This document shows positions 1 through 9,853 of a stretch of 64,000 bases of DNA, in pieces. Both the position numbers and the translations under genes were made by a program. Origin of the DNA: Ophiura sarsii (taxonomy: Eukaryota; Echinodermata; Ophiuroidea; Amphilepidida; Ophiuridae); contig CM069446.1 in the NCBI GenBank assembly GCA_035610835.1, positions 759,001 to 823,000 of the forward strand, in the 5' to 3' direction. The number at the start of each line of letters is the position of its first letter. Position 1 is the stretch's first letter. Below the pieces are notes generated by a model. That model was not told the DNA's origin. It saw only the letters and a program-made list of their open reading frames with translations, and did not search any database.

Positions 1-90
1 TATGACTTCGCTGCTCATGTCATTAGCGCATATGTATCAAGTTAGAAATAGTATGACTTCGCTGCTCATGTCATTAGCGCATATGTATCA
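1..90. repeat. Two-copy tandem repeat, 51-bp period
   Basis: A block starting TATGACTTCGCTGCTCATG and ending TATGTATCA occurs at 1-39 and again at 52-90, separated by 12 bases. The copies look identical. The window edge may cut a longer array. Confidence 0.85.
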
Positions 91-284
91 CATGCAATCT
101 CCAGGTAAGTCCCACACGTCACTCCCCAAATATACTAAGAACACACATACATAGTATGATGCCAATGATATCGCCGCCGAGAATGTAAGCATAATTTGTT
201 ATCATTTAAAATTCAAGGGCGCGGAAAGCATAATTAATATGATTAAAAGGAAAATGACTGCATATCACCTTTCTAGAGGTAACT

Positions 285-390
285 GTGAAGAATCAACAGT
301 TTTCACTTTGGAGCCAAGGAATTGCTTTAGAGGCGTAGCCTTCTCGCCGGCAATACCGAGGTCCCAAAGTACAAATGTTGATTCTTCAAC
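285..390. repeat. Short inverted repeat (26-nt arms)
   Basis: The arm at 285-310 (GTGAAGAATCAACA...) is matched in reverse complement by 365-390 (...TGTTGATTCTTCAAC) with a few mismatches. The 54-base centre is more GC-rich than its surroundings. The transcript would fold into one hairpin. It could be a tiny MITE; I see no clear target-site duplication. Confidence 0.6.
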
Positions 391-854
391 CTGATTATTA
401 TCCTGTTTGAAAACCGTCAATTATAATAGGCATTTAATGATTGACTTGAGTTTTATTATCAATTATTCATTAAAAAGTTACACTTTACGGAATTTTAACA
501 ATGCTTCCCTATAAGAAATCGATCAGTCTGGTCGTGAAGTTGCATGTCGTATAACTGCTGCGTTGTGCAAGTGCGCCGTGCGTTCGTGGCAAAATGCGAG
601 TTTGTTTTGTCGATCGAACTTGATACGCACTATATGTGACTTATTTGTTCTCTGCTAGTGAATTTTTCTTATTTGTGCGTAGCAGTCAAGGACGGCATTT
701 GATTGGGACGCACTAATTGCGTATATTCATGAGATTTTGAATATGCCAGAGGAGATAGCCATCTTTTAGTTTTAGAAGTTTTAACTATCCCGATACAACG
801 AGAATCCAATGAGAAACTTGTATGATTGGCAAGAAGGATTTTACGTGGATGTAT
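391..854. other. Non-coding, 3' flank of the GPCR gene
   Basis: No reading frame, RNA gene or repeat is evident. On the minus strand this lies downstream of the receptor stop codon, so it should hold the 3' UTR and polyadenylation site, but I could not place a signal with confidence. Confidence 0.4.
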
Positions 855-2216
855 CTACTTTCGGATTCTCATTATGCTCGCAATTCCTTTGCGAATTCCC
901 GGGTTCGTAGCAACGTAGAGAAGTGGATTTAGAGTTGAATTTCCCCACCAAATATAGTATGACACAGTTAAAAAGGTGTAGCTCACTCGCAGTTTAAAGG
1001 CAAAGTTCAGAAATACATATACATAGTAAGGTGCCCAGCATAACGCAGAGACTGCTACTATTAATCCTAGAGTTACAGCGGTACGTCTATGCTTTCTGAT
1101 ATCCGCAGTTCCCTCACGACGAGGTTTCTTTACAAATGAGTTTAGAACAGGATGCTGCTGCCGTTGTTGATTATTATCGTTGATCTGTTGCTGCCTAAAA
1201 ACGACATGCTTCGGGCTATTTATATTGACTTCGTTGGGACCTATTTGGAGTTGCTGTTTAGATGAATTATTGTTGAATTCAGTAATTTCATGTGCCTGCT
1301 GACGTTGCAGAACCGGCCTTTGAACTGTTGCTGATTGCTGTTGACTGAAAACATGAAGTTCAGAATTTTGACTGGTTTGGGGTTGTTCTTGACTTGGAGT
1401 ATGTGAGGAAGAGTGCGTGTCATCAGTAGGAACTACTACACGAACTGTGCCCGGGGTTACAGAGGCCCAATTGCGCGGTAAGCCCCGCGACCGTCTTTTA
1501 ATGTCAGCATAAAGCTTGACGTTGAAGAACAGAGTTAATAGAACTGGCAAAAAGAATGTAACAATCCAATCGCAGACGATATATGGAAGCATATAAAACA
1601 CTTGGTTATCGCACGTTTCAGCGTAGTTAATGGACGGTTCGTTGAATATATCGTAACCGATAAACATCCAAAAATAACGTAAAAATGATACGGACCACGT
1701 GATCCCAGCGAACCTTGCAAACGTCCAACGAGTCTGATACTTATCGTATTCCAGACCCGTTGTGACCAGTAGATATCGATCATAGCTAATGAGCACGACG
1801 GCCCAAACCGATTCAAAACACGCGGTAAAATCGACGAGCAGCCATATTTTACACGCGGCTTCGCTAAATGGCCACGTGCCAGTTTGATAATAGAAATAAT
1901 TAATCGGTAGTGAAACTGTCCCCACAAAGAAATCGGCAATGGCTAAGTTTAAAATATAAAGATTTGAAACTTTGTTTCTGACACGCCGGTCGCGGATGAA
2001 TACCATGATGACAAGTGCGTTACCAATGGCGGTGACAAGGCACATGCACCATAATAATATTGATATGATAATGTCTGTAACATTTAAACTCGTCACTGCA
2101 TCTTCTCTTGGCGCCAATGTTACTTCCTCTTTAAGAGTGTCGTCTGCTATTGTTTCGAAAGTCATCGTTATGGTCGTTATCCATGACGTCACGTACATGG
2201 TCGCCGATAGATTCAT
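855..2216 (-). CDS. Class A aminergic GPCR, histamine H3/muscarinic-like, intronless
   Basis: A 453-residue seven-helix receptor, expected in the plasma membrane and coupling an amine-type ligand to G proteins. Visible landmarks: TM1 about 48-74 with GN (65-66); TM2 with LAIAD (91-95); Cys122 at the top of TM3 and Cys202 in extracellular loop 2 for the disulfide; Asp129, seven residues after Cys122, the amine-binding Asp3.32 position; SYDRY (144-148) at the base of TM3; Trp174 in TM4; Pro224 in TM5; CWAPY (393-397) in TM6; NSTLNPLLY (426-434) in TM7, then a short basic tail. Intracellular loop 3 is about 135 residues and rich in Gln, Asn and Ser. Family knowledge places DRY+Asp3.32+NST.NP near histamine H3 and muscarinic receptors. 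The H3/H4 acidic residue four positions before the TM5 proline is Thr220 here, so the ligand is uncertain. An in-frame TGA lies 18-20 bases upstream of ATG, which supports the start. The N-terminus has N-glycosylation sequons (NLS, NVT) and no obvious signal peptide. Stop is TAG. Confidence 0.93.
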   Translation of the reverse strand: MNLSATMYVTSWITTITMTFETIADDTLKEEVTLAPREDAVTSLNVTDIIISILLWCMCLVTAIGNALVIMVFIRDRRVRNKVSNLYILNLAIADFFVGTVSLPINYFYYQTGTWPFSEAACKIWLLVDFTACFESVWAVVLISYDRYLLVTTGLEYDKYQTRWTFARFAGITWSVSFLRYFWMFIGYDIFNEPSINYAETCDNQVFYMLPYIVCDWIVTFFLPVLLTLFFNVKLYADIKRRSRGLPRNWASVTPGTVRVVVPTDDTHSSSHTPSQEQPQTSQNSELHVFSQQQSATVQRPVLQRQQAHEITEFNNNSSKQQLQIGPNEVNINSPKHVVFRQQQINDNNQQRQQHPVLNSFVKKPRREGTADIRKHRRTAVTLGLIVAVSALCWAPYYVYVFLNFAFKLRVSYTFLTVSYYIWWGNSTLNPLLYVATNPGIRKGIASIMRIRK

Positions 2217-2798
2217 GATGTCACCTTCTAGGCTGTATGGTCAATGTAAGTTATGTGTTGAATTTATTTTGTCCATACTGATAAACCCTCCAAAATGTGT
2301 AAATGCCGCACGTGTACTTATTGGTCGTGTGTATGGTTGAACTCCATTTTCACCGGTCTGATCTGAAAGATATAAAGAATACAATTGATTCAAGTAAATA
2401 ACTGTGTTTAAAACATGTGTAACATTACTTTACAATCGAGTTATTTCAAAACATTTTATACATGATCATGATGAATGATAATTCCATGCTAATTAATCTC
2501 GGTGGAAGTTTTGTAGCACATTCCAGAAATGTTAAACATTAGGAAAGAAATGAATTCAAGATTAAAATGTATTGTCCTTCACACGATTTATACCATCGCT
2601 AGATCTTAATATCACATGAATATACGAGTTTTGTGGAAGATTTTTTCCTCGTGTTGGTTCAAATCTGCGTGAGTGAATGCTCACATGTTGAAAAAATGTA
2701 ACGGTTTCCCAATCCATACGCACTCGATCTCATCGGTTTTTAACTGGAATTGCCAGTTTCGTGTTCAGTAAGATAATACAAAAAAAGGAAAAGGTGAA
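2217..2798. other. Upstream flank of the GPCR gene
   Basis: This stretch lies 5' of the receptor start and should carry its promoter and 5' UTR. No TATA box or known element stands out, and no other gene is supported. Confidence 0.35.
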
Positions 2799-3057
2799 CT
2801 TTAGGTCCTATATTCTGAATTGTACTAGTATCAACCGATACTGGAACACCCAATATCGTGCGATACAGGTATATACATAATCATGTACCAGTATCGTTCA
2901 ATACTGGAACACTAAATCTCACTGGATAACGTGTCGCCCGACACTGGAACATAAACATGTTCTAGTAATCAGTATCATTCGATACAGGAACACAATTTGG
3001 TGTTTCAGTATCGACCGATACTGGCAAATTTTATATCCCAGTATCGGGGACCTAAAG
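2799..3057. mobile_element. MITE-like element with CAGTATCG/CGATACTG palindrome array
   Basis: Perfect 10-bp terminal inverted repeats, CTTTAGGTCC (2799-2808) and GGACCTAAAG (3048-3057), enclose about five imperfect palindromes of the form CAGTATCGnnCGATACTGGAACAC, spaced about 40-60 bp. One is a full palindrome (CAGTATCGACCGATACTG near 3006-3023). No coding capacity. No clear target duplication, so the superfamily is unknown. Confidence 0.65.
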
Positions 3058-4059
3058 GATATTCCCCTATAATGGGATATTTCATTGAAAACCGCAATGA
3101 TAATTTTTCTATTTTCAGCAAGTCATGGATATGTTTTAATCAAATAAATGAAATGTTTTTAAACGGGTCGGTTCATGAAGAATACAATTTCTAAAAACAC
3201 AAAGAAAATCATATCAGTGTAGTCGTGGCGAATCCCAGTGAAGTGATTGCTTTAATCATTCTACCGAATTAAGTATCTGCCATACACTACAATAAATGAA
3301 CCAGAAACCTGCTGGGGGCGGCTTAACTTATACAAGGATTTAAACGATAATCAAGACGCTCTCAGTAGAGCTCATCAAATTTCCTCGTCAAATTTCAATG
3401 TTACTCTATATCGCAAAATGTGCATTAGTCAATGTGTATTTGATATTCAAATACAAGGGGACATTAAAAATGTTAAATGGTTTTTAGTTAAACAGCTGAT
3501 CCTATGTCGGACCTGCCATAACAAGCATGGTACTGAGGCAAACGAGAGACGCAATATCAAATGTTAAGGTCGATAACTCCGATTCATTCATGTCTGCATT
3601 GATTGAGTTCAATCAACTATTGGACATACAAGATGATATTGGTATGGGATTCTGATCTGAATCACTTTTTTCATCTCAATTTTTAACAAAATATGATTCA
3701 TTATTTAGCGAAAATTGAAGCAGTATCGTGTTACTCTTGTAACTGTTGACACATTGGATACAATAGGCAATTTGATATAAAACTCTACATCAATGTATCC
3801 GGCAGCGTCTGGGGAATTTTGTTATAAAGCAATATTCAAACACAACATTGTGATTACAGATATAGTTGATTATTATCTTAGATTGCAACATTCTCCCTTC
3901 TGATCTGGCGTCTAATATTTGTTTAAGAAGATCAGATATGTGACTAGTATAAATGCTTAGTCCTGGATATTGTTATTGCTGACGCACTACCAAATGGTTG
4001 TATGCATGCTTTATTGATTTGTGATATAGGACTGTTGAGCAGTGATATTTTTCAATCAA
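3058..4059. other. Non-coding, nothing recognised
   Basis: Only short, low-quality reading frames occur. No tRNA, inverted repeat or transposon end was found by eye. Confidence 0.4.
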
Positions 4060-4430
4060 AGTAAACTTGCGCGGTATTTGGCTTTTACAATGGACAATCG
4101 TACTGAATTTACGTCCATGTATGAATAGTTTATTAAACAATAATATTTTCCAATTTAAAGTTTGCAATAGTTGACTTATAATATGATGATGGACAATCAA
4201 CAAATGACAGCCAATTTAGTTTGTTAAACAATTACAATTTTCTAAGTAAACGTGTGCAGTATTTGACTTTATAATGGGCAATTACAATGAATTACATGCA
4301 GCAATAGTTTGTTAAACAATGACGTTATTCACAGCAAAATGCTTGTGCAATATTTGGTTAATGGGCATTTATGATACATTTCAGGCGAAGAGTTTGAAGG
4401 GTTTGGCGTCGAACCATTATACTTGGTTGG
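4060..4430. repeat. Degenerate tandem repeat, about 100-bp unit (left part)
   Basis: Three diverged units recur, each with a TGCAGTATTTGACTTT-like stretch, then AATGGGCAATTACAATGAATT and AGTTTGTTAAACAAT. The same repeat resumes at 7441-7640, so the block 4460-7438 sits within this minisatellite. Confidence 0.6.
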
Positions 4431-5118
4431 TCAGACGTCAGGACAAAACTATAGCATATCGGCCGAGTGCACCAATGACGGGTAGCTGAAGAATAGCGCT
4501 ACCTCGCTAGTAACTGAGGCGTAACCCAACATTTTGAGAGCGGCAATGCGGGGTAAGCTACTAGGCTAGTAACTGGCGGTTAATTTACGATAAATGTTAT
4601 ACCTGACCGGACCCAAGAGTAAGTTGGGGTATAGCGTTTTATGCCACAAGTCAGTCGATTCTAGCAGTAATGTAAATTTGTTGTGAACATTGGAGGGGAT
4701 GATTCGCTGATGATGAAGGATCTTGCATGCCCAGGGGGTTGTCTATTTGAAATGGAATGTGACCCCTCATAAGCTGAAAGATTTTATATTTTGGAAAATC
4801 CATTCATGCAATGTTGTGATTTCTTTTTTCGCCGGTGAATGTCCTTGCTTATTTTTCGTTGGGACATTCGCCGGTGGTTGTTAATATTTGTTGTTATATT
4901 GTCTATTGTAAACACGATGGGTTGGTAAACTGCTTTATATTATATTTTATATAATATAAAACATTATTATATGATTTATTTATTTTAGTTTCCTCTTGTC
5001 ATCACGTTTGTGATCCCTACCGTGTTTGGCCAAATGTATCATGTTATTGTGCTGTGTGTATTGTATAACCCCGTCGCTTAGACACTTACCACTGATTCAA
5101 ATTGCCGTTTATCAGCAA

Positions 5119-5190
5119 GTATCGGTGGTGTAGTGGTTAAGACGCCTGTCTAGTAATCAGGAGACCGGGGTTCGATTCCCCGCCGGTGAA
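5119..5190 (+). tRNA. tRNA-Thr(AGT)-like gene, copy 1
   Basis: A 72-nt cloverleaf can be drawn. The A box is TGGTGTAGTGG and the B box GGTTCGATTCC. The anticodon arm is CCTGT-CTAGTAA-TCAGG, giving anticodon AGT (Thr) with one T-T mismatch at the loop. The T stem CGGGG/CCCCG is perfect. The acceptor stem GTATCGG/CCGGTGA pairs at six of seven positions counting G-U. A T-run follows within about 25 nt, as expected for a Pol III terminator. The mismatches in the acceptor, D and anticodon stems leave it open whether this is a working tRNA or a tRNA-derived repeat. Confidence 0.6.
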
Positions 5191-5455
5191 TGTCCTTGCT
5201 TATTTTTTCGTTCCGGTGGTTGTTAATATATGTTGTTATAATTGTCTATTGTAAACACGGTGGGTTGGTAAACTGCTTTATATTATATTATATATAATAT
5301 AAAACATTATTATATGATTTATTTATTCAGTTTCCTCTTGTCATCACGTTTGTGATCCCTACCGTGTTTGGCCAAATGTATCATGTTATTGTGTGTATTG
5401 TATAACCCCGTCGCTTAGACACTTACCACTGATTCAAATTGCCGCTTATCAGCAA

Positions 5456-5527
5456 GTATCGGTGGTGTAGTGGTTAAGACGCCTGTCTAGTAATCAGGAG
5501 ACCGGGGTTCGATTCCCCGTAGGTGAA
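5456..5527 (+). tRNA. tRNA-Thr(AGT)-like gene, copy 2
   Basis: Same body as copy 1 up to the T stem, but the 3' acceptor reads TAGGTGA, which weakens pairing at the inner end. A and B boxes are intact and a T5 run follows. It is probably the least fit of the three copies. Confidence 0.5.
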
Positions 5528-5765
5528 TGTCCTTACTTGTTTTTCGTTGGGACATTCGCCGGTGGTTGTTAATATTTGTTGTTATATTGTCTATTGTAAA
5601 CACGGTGGGTTGGTAAACTGCCTTATATTATATTATATTATATATAATATAAAACATTATTATATGATGTGTTTGGCTAAATGTATCATGTTATTGTGAT
5701 GTGTGTATTGTATAACCCCGTCGCTTAGACACTTACCACTGATTCAAATTGCCGTTTATCAGCAA

Positions 5766-5837
5766 GTATCGGTGGTGTAGTGGTTAAGTCGCCTGTCTAG
5801 TAATCAGGAGACCGGGGTTCGATTCCCCGCCGGTGAA
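5766..5837 (+). tRNA. tRNA-Thr(AGT)-like gene, copy 3
   Basis: Identical to copy 1 except for a base in the D arm (AAGTC for AAGAC), which alters D-stem pairing. Anticodon AGT, perfect T stem and downstream T-run are kept. Confidence 0.55.
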
Positions 5838-5946
5838 TGTCCTTGCTTATTTTTCGTTGGGACATTCGCCGTTGGTTGTTAATATTTGTTGTTATATTGT
5901 CTATTGTAAACACGGTGGGTTGGTAAACTGCTTTATATTATTATTA

Positions 5947-6564
5947 TAAAGGGTTCAACAAAAGAAAGTATACCACTTTGTTTACGTCATTTTGAGTAAC
6001 TTTCAATTTGTTTTTGACCAAACAGGCTAGATAGGCATTTAGATGAATCTTTTAGGCATAATTTGATACCAAATTTGCCCCTAACAACAAAGATAAACCA
6101 TGATTAGCACAATTTAAAGGAAAATATCCCATTTTCAAAAGTCGCATTTCCAATACACAGCACGAGAAGATTTGGTTAATCTGCCCATGTTCTCCCCATC
6201 CATAACATTCCTTTACATTCAAATCCTTCACCCATGCATCAGTTTACATTTGAATTAGCCCGCACATTGAGGGATATGCGCGGTGATCAGTACGGGATAA
6301 ATACGGCATTATGTGTGTGTTAACAATTGGCCTATTCTTCTCGTGCTGTGTATTGGAAATGCGACTTTTGAAAATGGGATATTTTCCTTCAAATGGTGCT
6401 AATCATGGTTTATCTTTGTTGTTAGGGGGCAAATTTGGTATCAAATTATGCCAAAAAGATTCATCTAAATGCCTATTTAGCCTGTTTGGACAAAAACAAA
6501 TTGAAAGTTGCTCAAAATGACATAAACAAAGTGGTATACTTTTTTGTTGTTGTTGAACCCTTTA
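5947..6564. mobile_element. Fold-back MITE (about 225-bp arms), TA target site
   Basis: The left arm (TAAAGGGTTCAACA..., 5947 to about 6172) is matched by the reverse complement at about 6338-6564 (...TGTTGAACCCTTTA), at high identity. The unpaired centre is about 165 bp. TA dinucleotides flank both ends, consistent with a Tc1/mariner-type non-autonomous element. It interrupts the spacer of the tRNA-like tandem unit, whose normal sequence is readable in the neighbouring units. The reading frame within the right arm is a by-product of the arm. Confidence 0.8.
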
Positions 6565-6820
6565 TATAATATAAAACATTATTATGTGATTTTTTTAGTC
6601 AAAATTTAGATCAACTCCTTTTGCCCATTCAAACACCAATCGCACCGACTTTGGGTCATATTTTGACCAAAATGTACTTATTGTCCAAGGATCTTAAATA
6701 ATGACTAAATAAATCAACTTATTATTGTTTTTATTAATTAAAAACTAATAAAGCCAAGTTTCAACATTATTGTGAGTGAAAAGGTAGAACTAGAAGAACG
6801 AACAAAAATAAAAGCATACC

Positions 6821-6897
6821 GTGCCGTGCGTGGTCTGGGGATCGAACCGGGGTTCTGCGGTTAACAAGCGCAGGACAGGGTATCCACGCCACGGAAG
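6821..6897 (-). pseudogene. tRNA-like remnant
   Basis: On the minus strand a B-box-like GGTTCGATCCC and an A-box-like TGGCGTGGATACCC flank a good hairpin, CTGCG/CGCAG, with a 9-nt loop containing TTGTTAA. The T and acceptor stems do not pair well. It is likely a decayed tRNA or tRNA-derived SINE head. Confidence 0.35.
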
Positions 6898-7440
6898 TAT
6901 TTGTGTTAAGAAATGTGTTATAATTGTATATAATTATTTCCATCGGGTGCTTGTGTTTGTCATTAAAATTGTGCTTTTTGGTGCAATGTTTGTGTGTGCC
7001 CCTCGCCCAAATTATGTTTGTAATGTCATGATAGTCCTTATTTTTGAAAAAGCGGTAAACAAACTTCGAAATTTGTGGCCATAAAATGGCATTCTTTTTT
7101 CCCGGATCGCAGGCCGACTCCACGTGATTCTTGATTTACACTCACCTATGACCTAGCGAGTGACGACACGTTTTTAATATTACGGAGGACCATTCACGTC
7201 AGAATTTTGCAGTAAACTATGGGTTAACACTTGGCATATGCGCCAATTAATTTTAAAAGGGGACGATGCTGATTAATGTGGATATTTACCTCGCTAGTTG
7301 CTATTCTGGTGTTACTCGCCAGTTATGCTCTAAGAATTACATCGTTAGTAAGTTATGCTACAGTTAGAGCATACCTACTACTACTAGGGAGGTAGCTTAC
7401 CTCCCTATTAAGTTACCCGTCATTGGTGCACTCGGCCGTT

Positions 7441-7640
7441 TTGGGCAATCCGTAAATTACAGCCAATTTAGTTCGTTAAACAAGTATACTTTCATAATGG
7501 GCAATCATAATAAAATACAGGCAACAATAGTTTGTCAACCAATATAGCATTCAGAGCAAAGTTGTGCTTAGTGCAATACGTATTTGGTTAATGGGCAATT
7601 ATGATACATTTCAGGGGAAGATTAGCCGTCAAACCATTAG
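7441..7640. repeat. Degenerate tandem repeat, about 100-bp unit (right part)
   Basis: Continues the 4060-4430 repeat: ACAGCCAATTTAGTTCGTTAAACA, ATAATGGGCAATCATAATAAA, CAACAATAGTTTGTCAACCAA and TTTGGTTAATGGGCAATTATGATACATTTCAGG all have direct counterparts there. Confidence 0.6.
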
Positions 7641-7855
7641 ACTTGTTTAGATCTGACAAGTTTTTGTCAGGCGTCAGTACAAAACTACTTTAGTATTTGG
7701 AATGGTTTTTTTTTGTCAGAAACAGAGCATCTCCATCCTGTGCCGTATAGTGTATACCTTTCTTGGCCGATGATACGATATGAAATTGGGTAAAAAGGTC
7801 GTTTCTGATTAGAACCGTTTAGAGTAGCTGGCCAATGGCCCATTAACAGTGATGG

Positions 7856-8068
7856 CTATGAATAGTTCTGCAATATTACATGTAACAAGAAAACCCGTCT
7901 TCGCTCTGTTGCTGACAATTCTTCAACTTCACACGTCTGTACCCATTTATCAGAAAGGTGTTCAAATAAACGTTTTATGTTCGCTGCGTTCGACATGTCC
8001 ATTATAACTCGGATAGCATGAATAGCGAGAATATCGGAATTGGAAACAGCTCGAGTAGGATGACACAT
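7856..8068 (-). CDS. Unrecognised 70-codon reading frame
   Basis: A minus-strand frame with balanced amino-acid use, including a stretch of helical character rich in charged residues (SNAANIKRLFEHLSDKW) and ATERRRVFLLH near its end. I do not recognise a family. It may be a lone exon, a decayed gene piece or chance. No convincing splice sites or neighbouring exons were found. The minisatellite starts about 320 bp away. Confidence 0.2.
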   Translation of the reverse strand: MCHPTRAVSNSDILAIHAIRVIMDMSNAANIKRLFEHLSDKWVQTCEVEELSATERRRVFLLHVILQNYS

Positions 8069-8386
8069 TAGATTGTTACGGACAGCCGCTTATTCAGTAA
8101 GAAATGTCAACAGAAGAAGTAATTTTATCAAACAGAACAAATTCATTCCGGATTGACAATTCAAGTCGTGTCCAGACGAGTGAACATGATTTGGAAATTG
8201 GTTATTTAAAATATGTGAACAATATCATAAAGTCACAGGAGCTTCATCCCATAAACCTTTAATGCCTGGCCTGATAACAAATGTGTATGACTGTGCATCA
8301 GTCATGTTATGATTAGATGGTACTATTATAGTCCACAAAAGATAGGTCTTCTGAAAGATATTCAAAATATTGCTTCATTCATGAAA

Positions 8387-9313
8387 GATGGATCCCGTGT
8401 TGATCAACAGACACACAAAGATGGATCCCGCGTTGATAAACAGACAGACAAAGATGAATCCCGTGTTAATCAACAGACAGACAAAGATGGATCCTGTGTT
8501 GATCAACAGACAGACAAAGATGAATCCCGTGTTGATCAACAGACAGACAAAGATGGATCCCGTGTTAATTAACAGACAGACACAAATAAATCCCGTGTTG
8601 ATCAACAGACAGACAAAGATGGATCCCGTGTTAATTAACAGACAGACAAAGATGAATCCCGTGTTGATCAACAGACAGACAAAGATGGATCCCGTGTTAA
8701 TTAACAGACAGACAAAGATGGATCCCGTGTTGATCAACAGACAGACAAAGATGGACCCCGCGTTAATTAACAGACAGACAAAGATGGATCCCGTGTTGAT
8801 CAACAGACAGACAAAGATGGATCCCGTGTTGATCAACAGACAGACAAAGATGGATCCCGCGTTAATTAACAGACAGACAAAGATGGATCCCGTGTTGATC
8901 AACAGACAGACAAAGATGGATCCCGCGTTAATTAACAGACAGACAAAGATGGATCCTGTGTTAATCAACAGACAGACAAAAATGAATCCCGTGTTGATCA
9001 ACAGACAGACAAAGATGGATCCCGTGTTGATCAACAGACAGACAAAGATGGATCCCGTGTTGATCAACAGACATACAACGATGGTTCCCGTATTGATCAA
9101 CAGACAGACAAAGATGGATCCCGTGTTAATCAACAGACAGACAAAGATGAATCCCGTGTTAATCAACAGCCAAAGATGGATCCCGTGTTATTCAACAGAC
9201 AGCCAAAGATGGATCCCGTGTTAATCAACAGACAGACAAATATAGATCCCTTATCGATCAACAGACAGACAAAGATGGATCCCAGGTTGATCAACAGACA
9301 GACAAAGATGGAT
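8387..9313. repeat. 33-bp minisatellite, about 28 copies
   Basis: Unit GATGGATCCCGTGTTGATCA plus ACAGACAGACAAA, repeated about 28 times with point variants (GAATCC/GGATCC, GTTGATCA/GTTAATTA/GTTAATCA) and slight shortening near 9165-9200. Because 33 is divisible by 3 and the unit lacks stops in some frames, long frames stay open on both strands (8388-9224 plus, 8375-9166 minus). The plus frame would be an 11-residue repeat of DPVLINRQTKM type. I treat this as repeat DNA, not a gene. Confidence 0.95.
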
Positions 9314-9851
9314 CTCAACAAAAATGACTACATTATTTTTACTAATTGAACTAAAATAGATGAACAACAAGTTTCAGCAAAAACAATTGTTTTTCTTCAT
9401 ACAAATATGTCGACAGAATCCCGTTTAATACAACGACGGAGGCAATTGTGTTCTGGCTTCGATGACTAATAGTAATTAAGTGAAACAGGCAATGCCGGAA
9501 TTAATTGTGATACATTGTGTTGTAGTCCTTTTTAATGCACCTTCGTAATTTGGTGTGATTCGGAGACTCAATACGCGTGTTCATATTCCCAAATAGCTTG
9601 TTAGCACACAATCAATTATCGACAGATAATAACATAACAAATCAAGAACGCAATCCCTTAAAAGTACCGAAGCTAGCACCTGGGGATTTTACACAAGTTA
9701 GTTATTGAATTGATAGAGAAAGACTGCGCAAAGTAGTTTCCACAATCAAGTTTTGTGCAACAGAGTGATTATTGTTTTGGATCGACATTAACTACTCAAC
9801 GTCAGCTACAAGTAGATCACACATTTGCACTCCGGACGAGATACCCTACTA
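9314..9851. other. Non-coding, nothing recognised
   Basis: Unique-looking AT-rich sequence after the minisatellite, with no supported gene or repeat. Confidence 0.35.
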
Positions 9852-9853
9852 TA

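Larger units (their letters stand above)
4831..5946 (+). repeat. Tandem array carrying tRNA-Thr-like units (about 310-350-bp period)
   Basis: The anchor GCCGGTGAATGTCCTTGCTT occurs near 4831, 5182 and 5829, with a variant near 5520, giving spacings of roughly 351, 338 and 309. Each unit then has a spacer (GTTGTTAATATTTGTTGTTATA, GTAAACACGGTGGGTTGG, an AT-rich TATATAATATAAAACATTAT stretch and GTATAACCCCGTCGCTTAGAC) followed by a tRNA-like body. The first unit keeps only the 3' tRNA end. The last spacer is broken by the fold-back element at 5947 and resumes at about 6565. Confidence 0.85.
4460..7438. mobile_element. Candidate composite element bounded by perfect 25-bp inverted repeats
   Basis: The sequence CGGCCGAGTGCACCAATGAC... 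at 4460-4484 reappears exactly as its reverse complement at 7414-7438. Subterminal GTTAC-type motifs (CTCGCTAGTAACTGAGGCG near 4500; CTCGCTAGTTGC and GTTACTCGCCAGTTA near 7290-7325) occur on both sides. Both outer flanks are the same minisatellite, which supports a single insertion. Inside lie the tRNA-like tandem array and a fold-back element. No transposase reading frame and no clear target duplication are visible, so a capture or duplication event is an alternative. Confidence 0.5.

Noticed and set aside
1241..1939. Other minus-strand frames and the plus frame 1972-2340 within the receptor gene
   Set aside because: Out-of-frame shadows of the GPCR coding sequence.
8388..9224. 278-codon plus-strand frame (and the 263-codon frame opposite)
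   Set aside because: Both are produced by the 33-bp minisatellite, which lacks stops in these frames; there is no non-repeat domain.
8387..9313. CRISPR-like regular repeats
   Set aside because: The repeats are contiguous with no unique spacers, and the DNA is eukaryotic.
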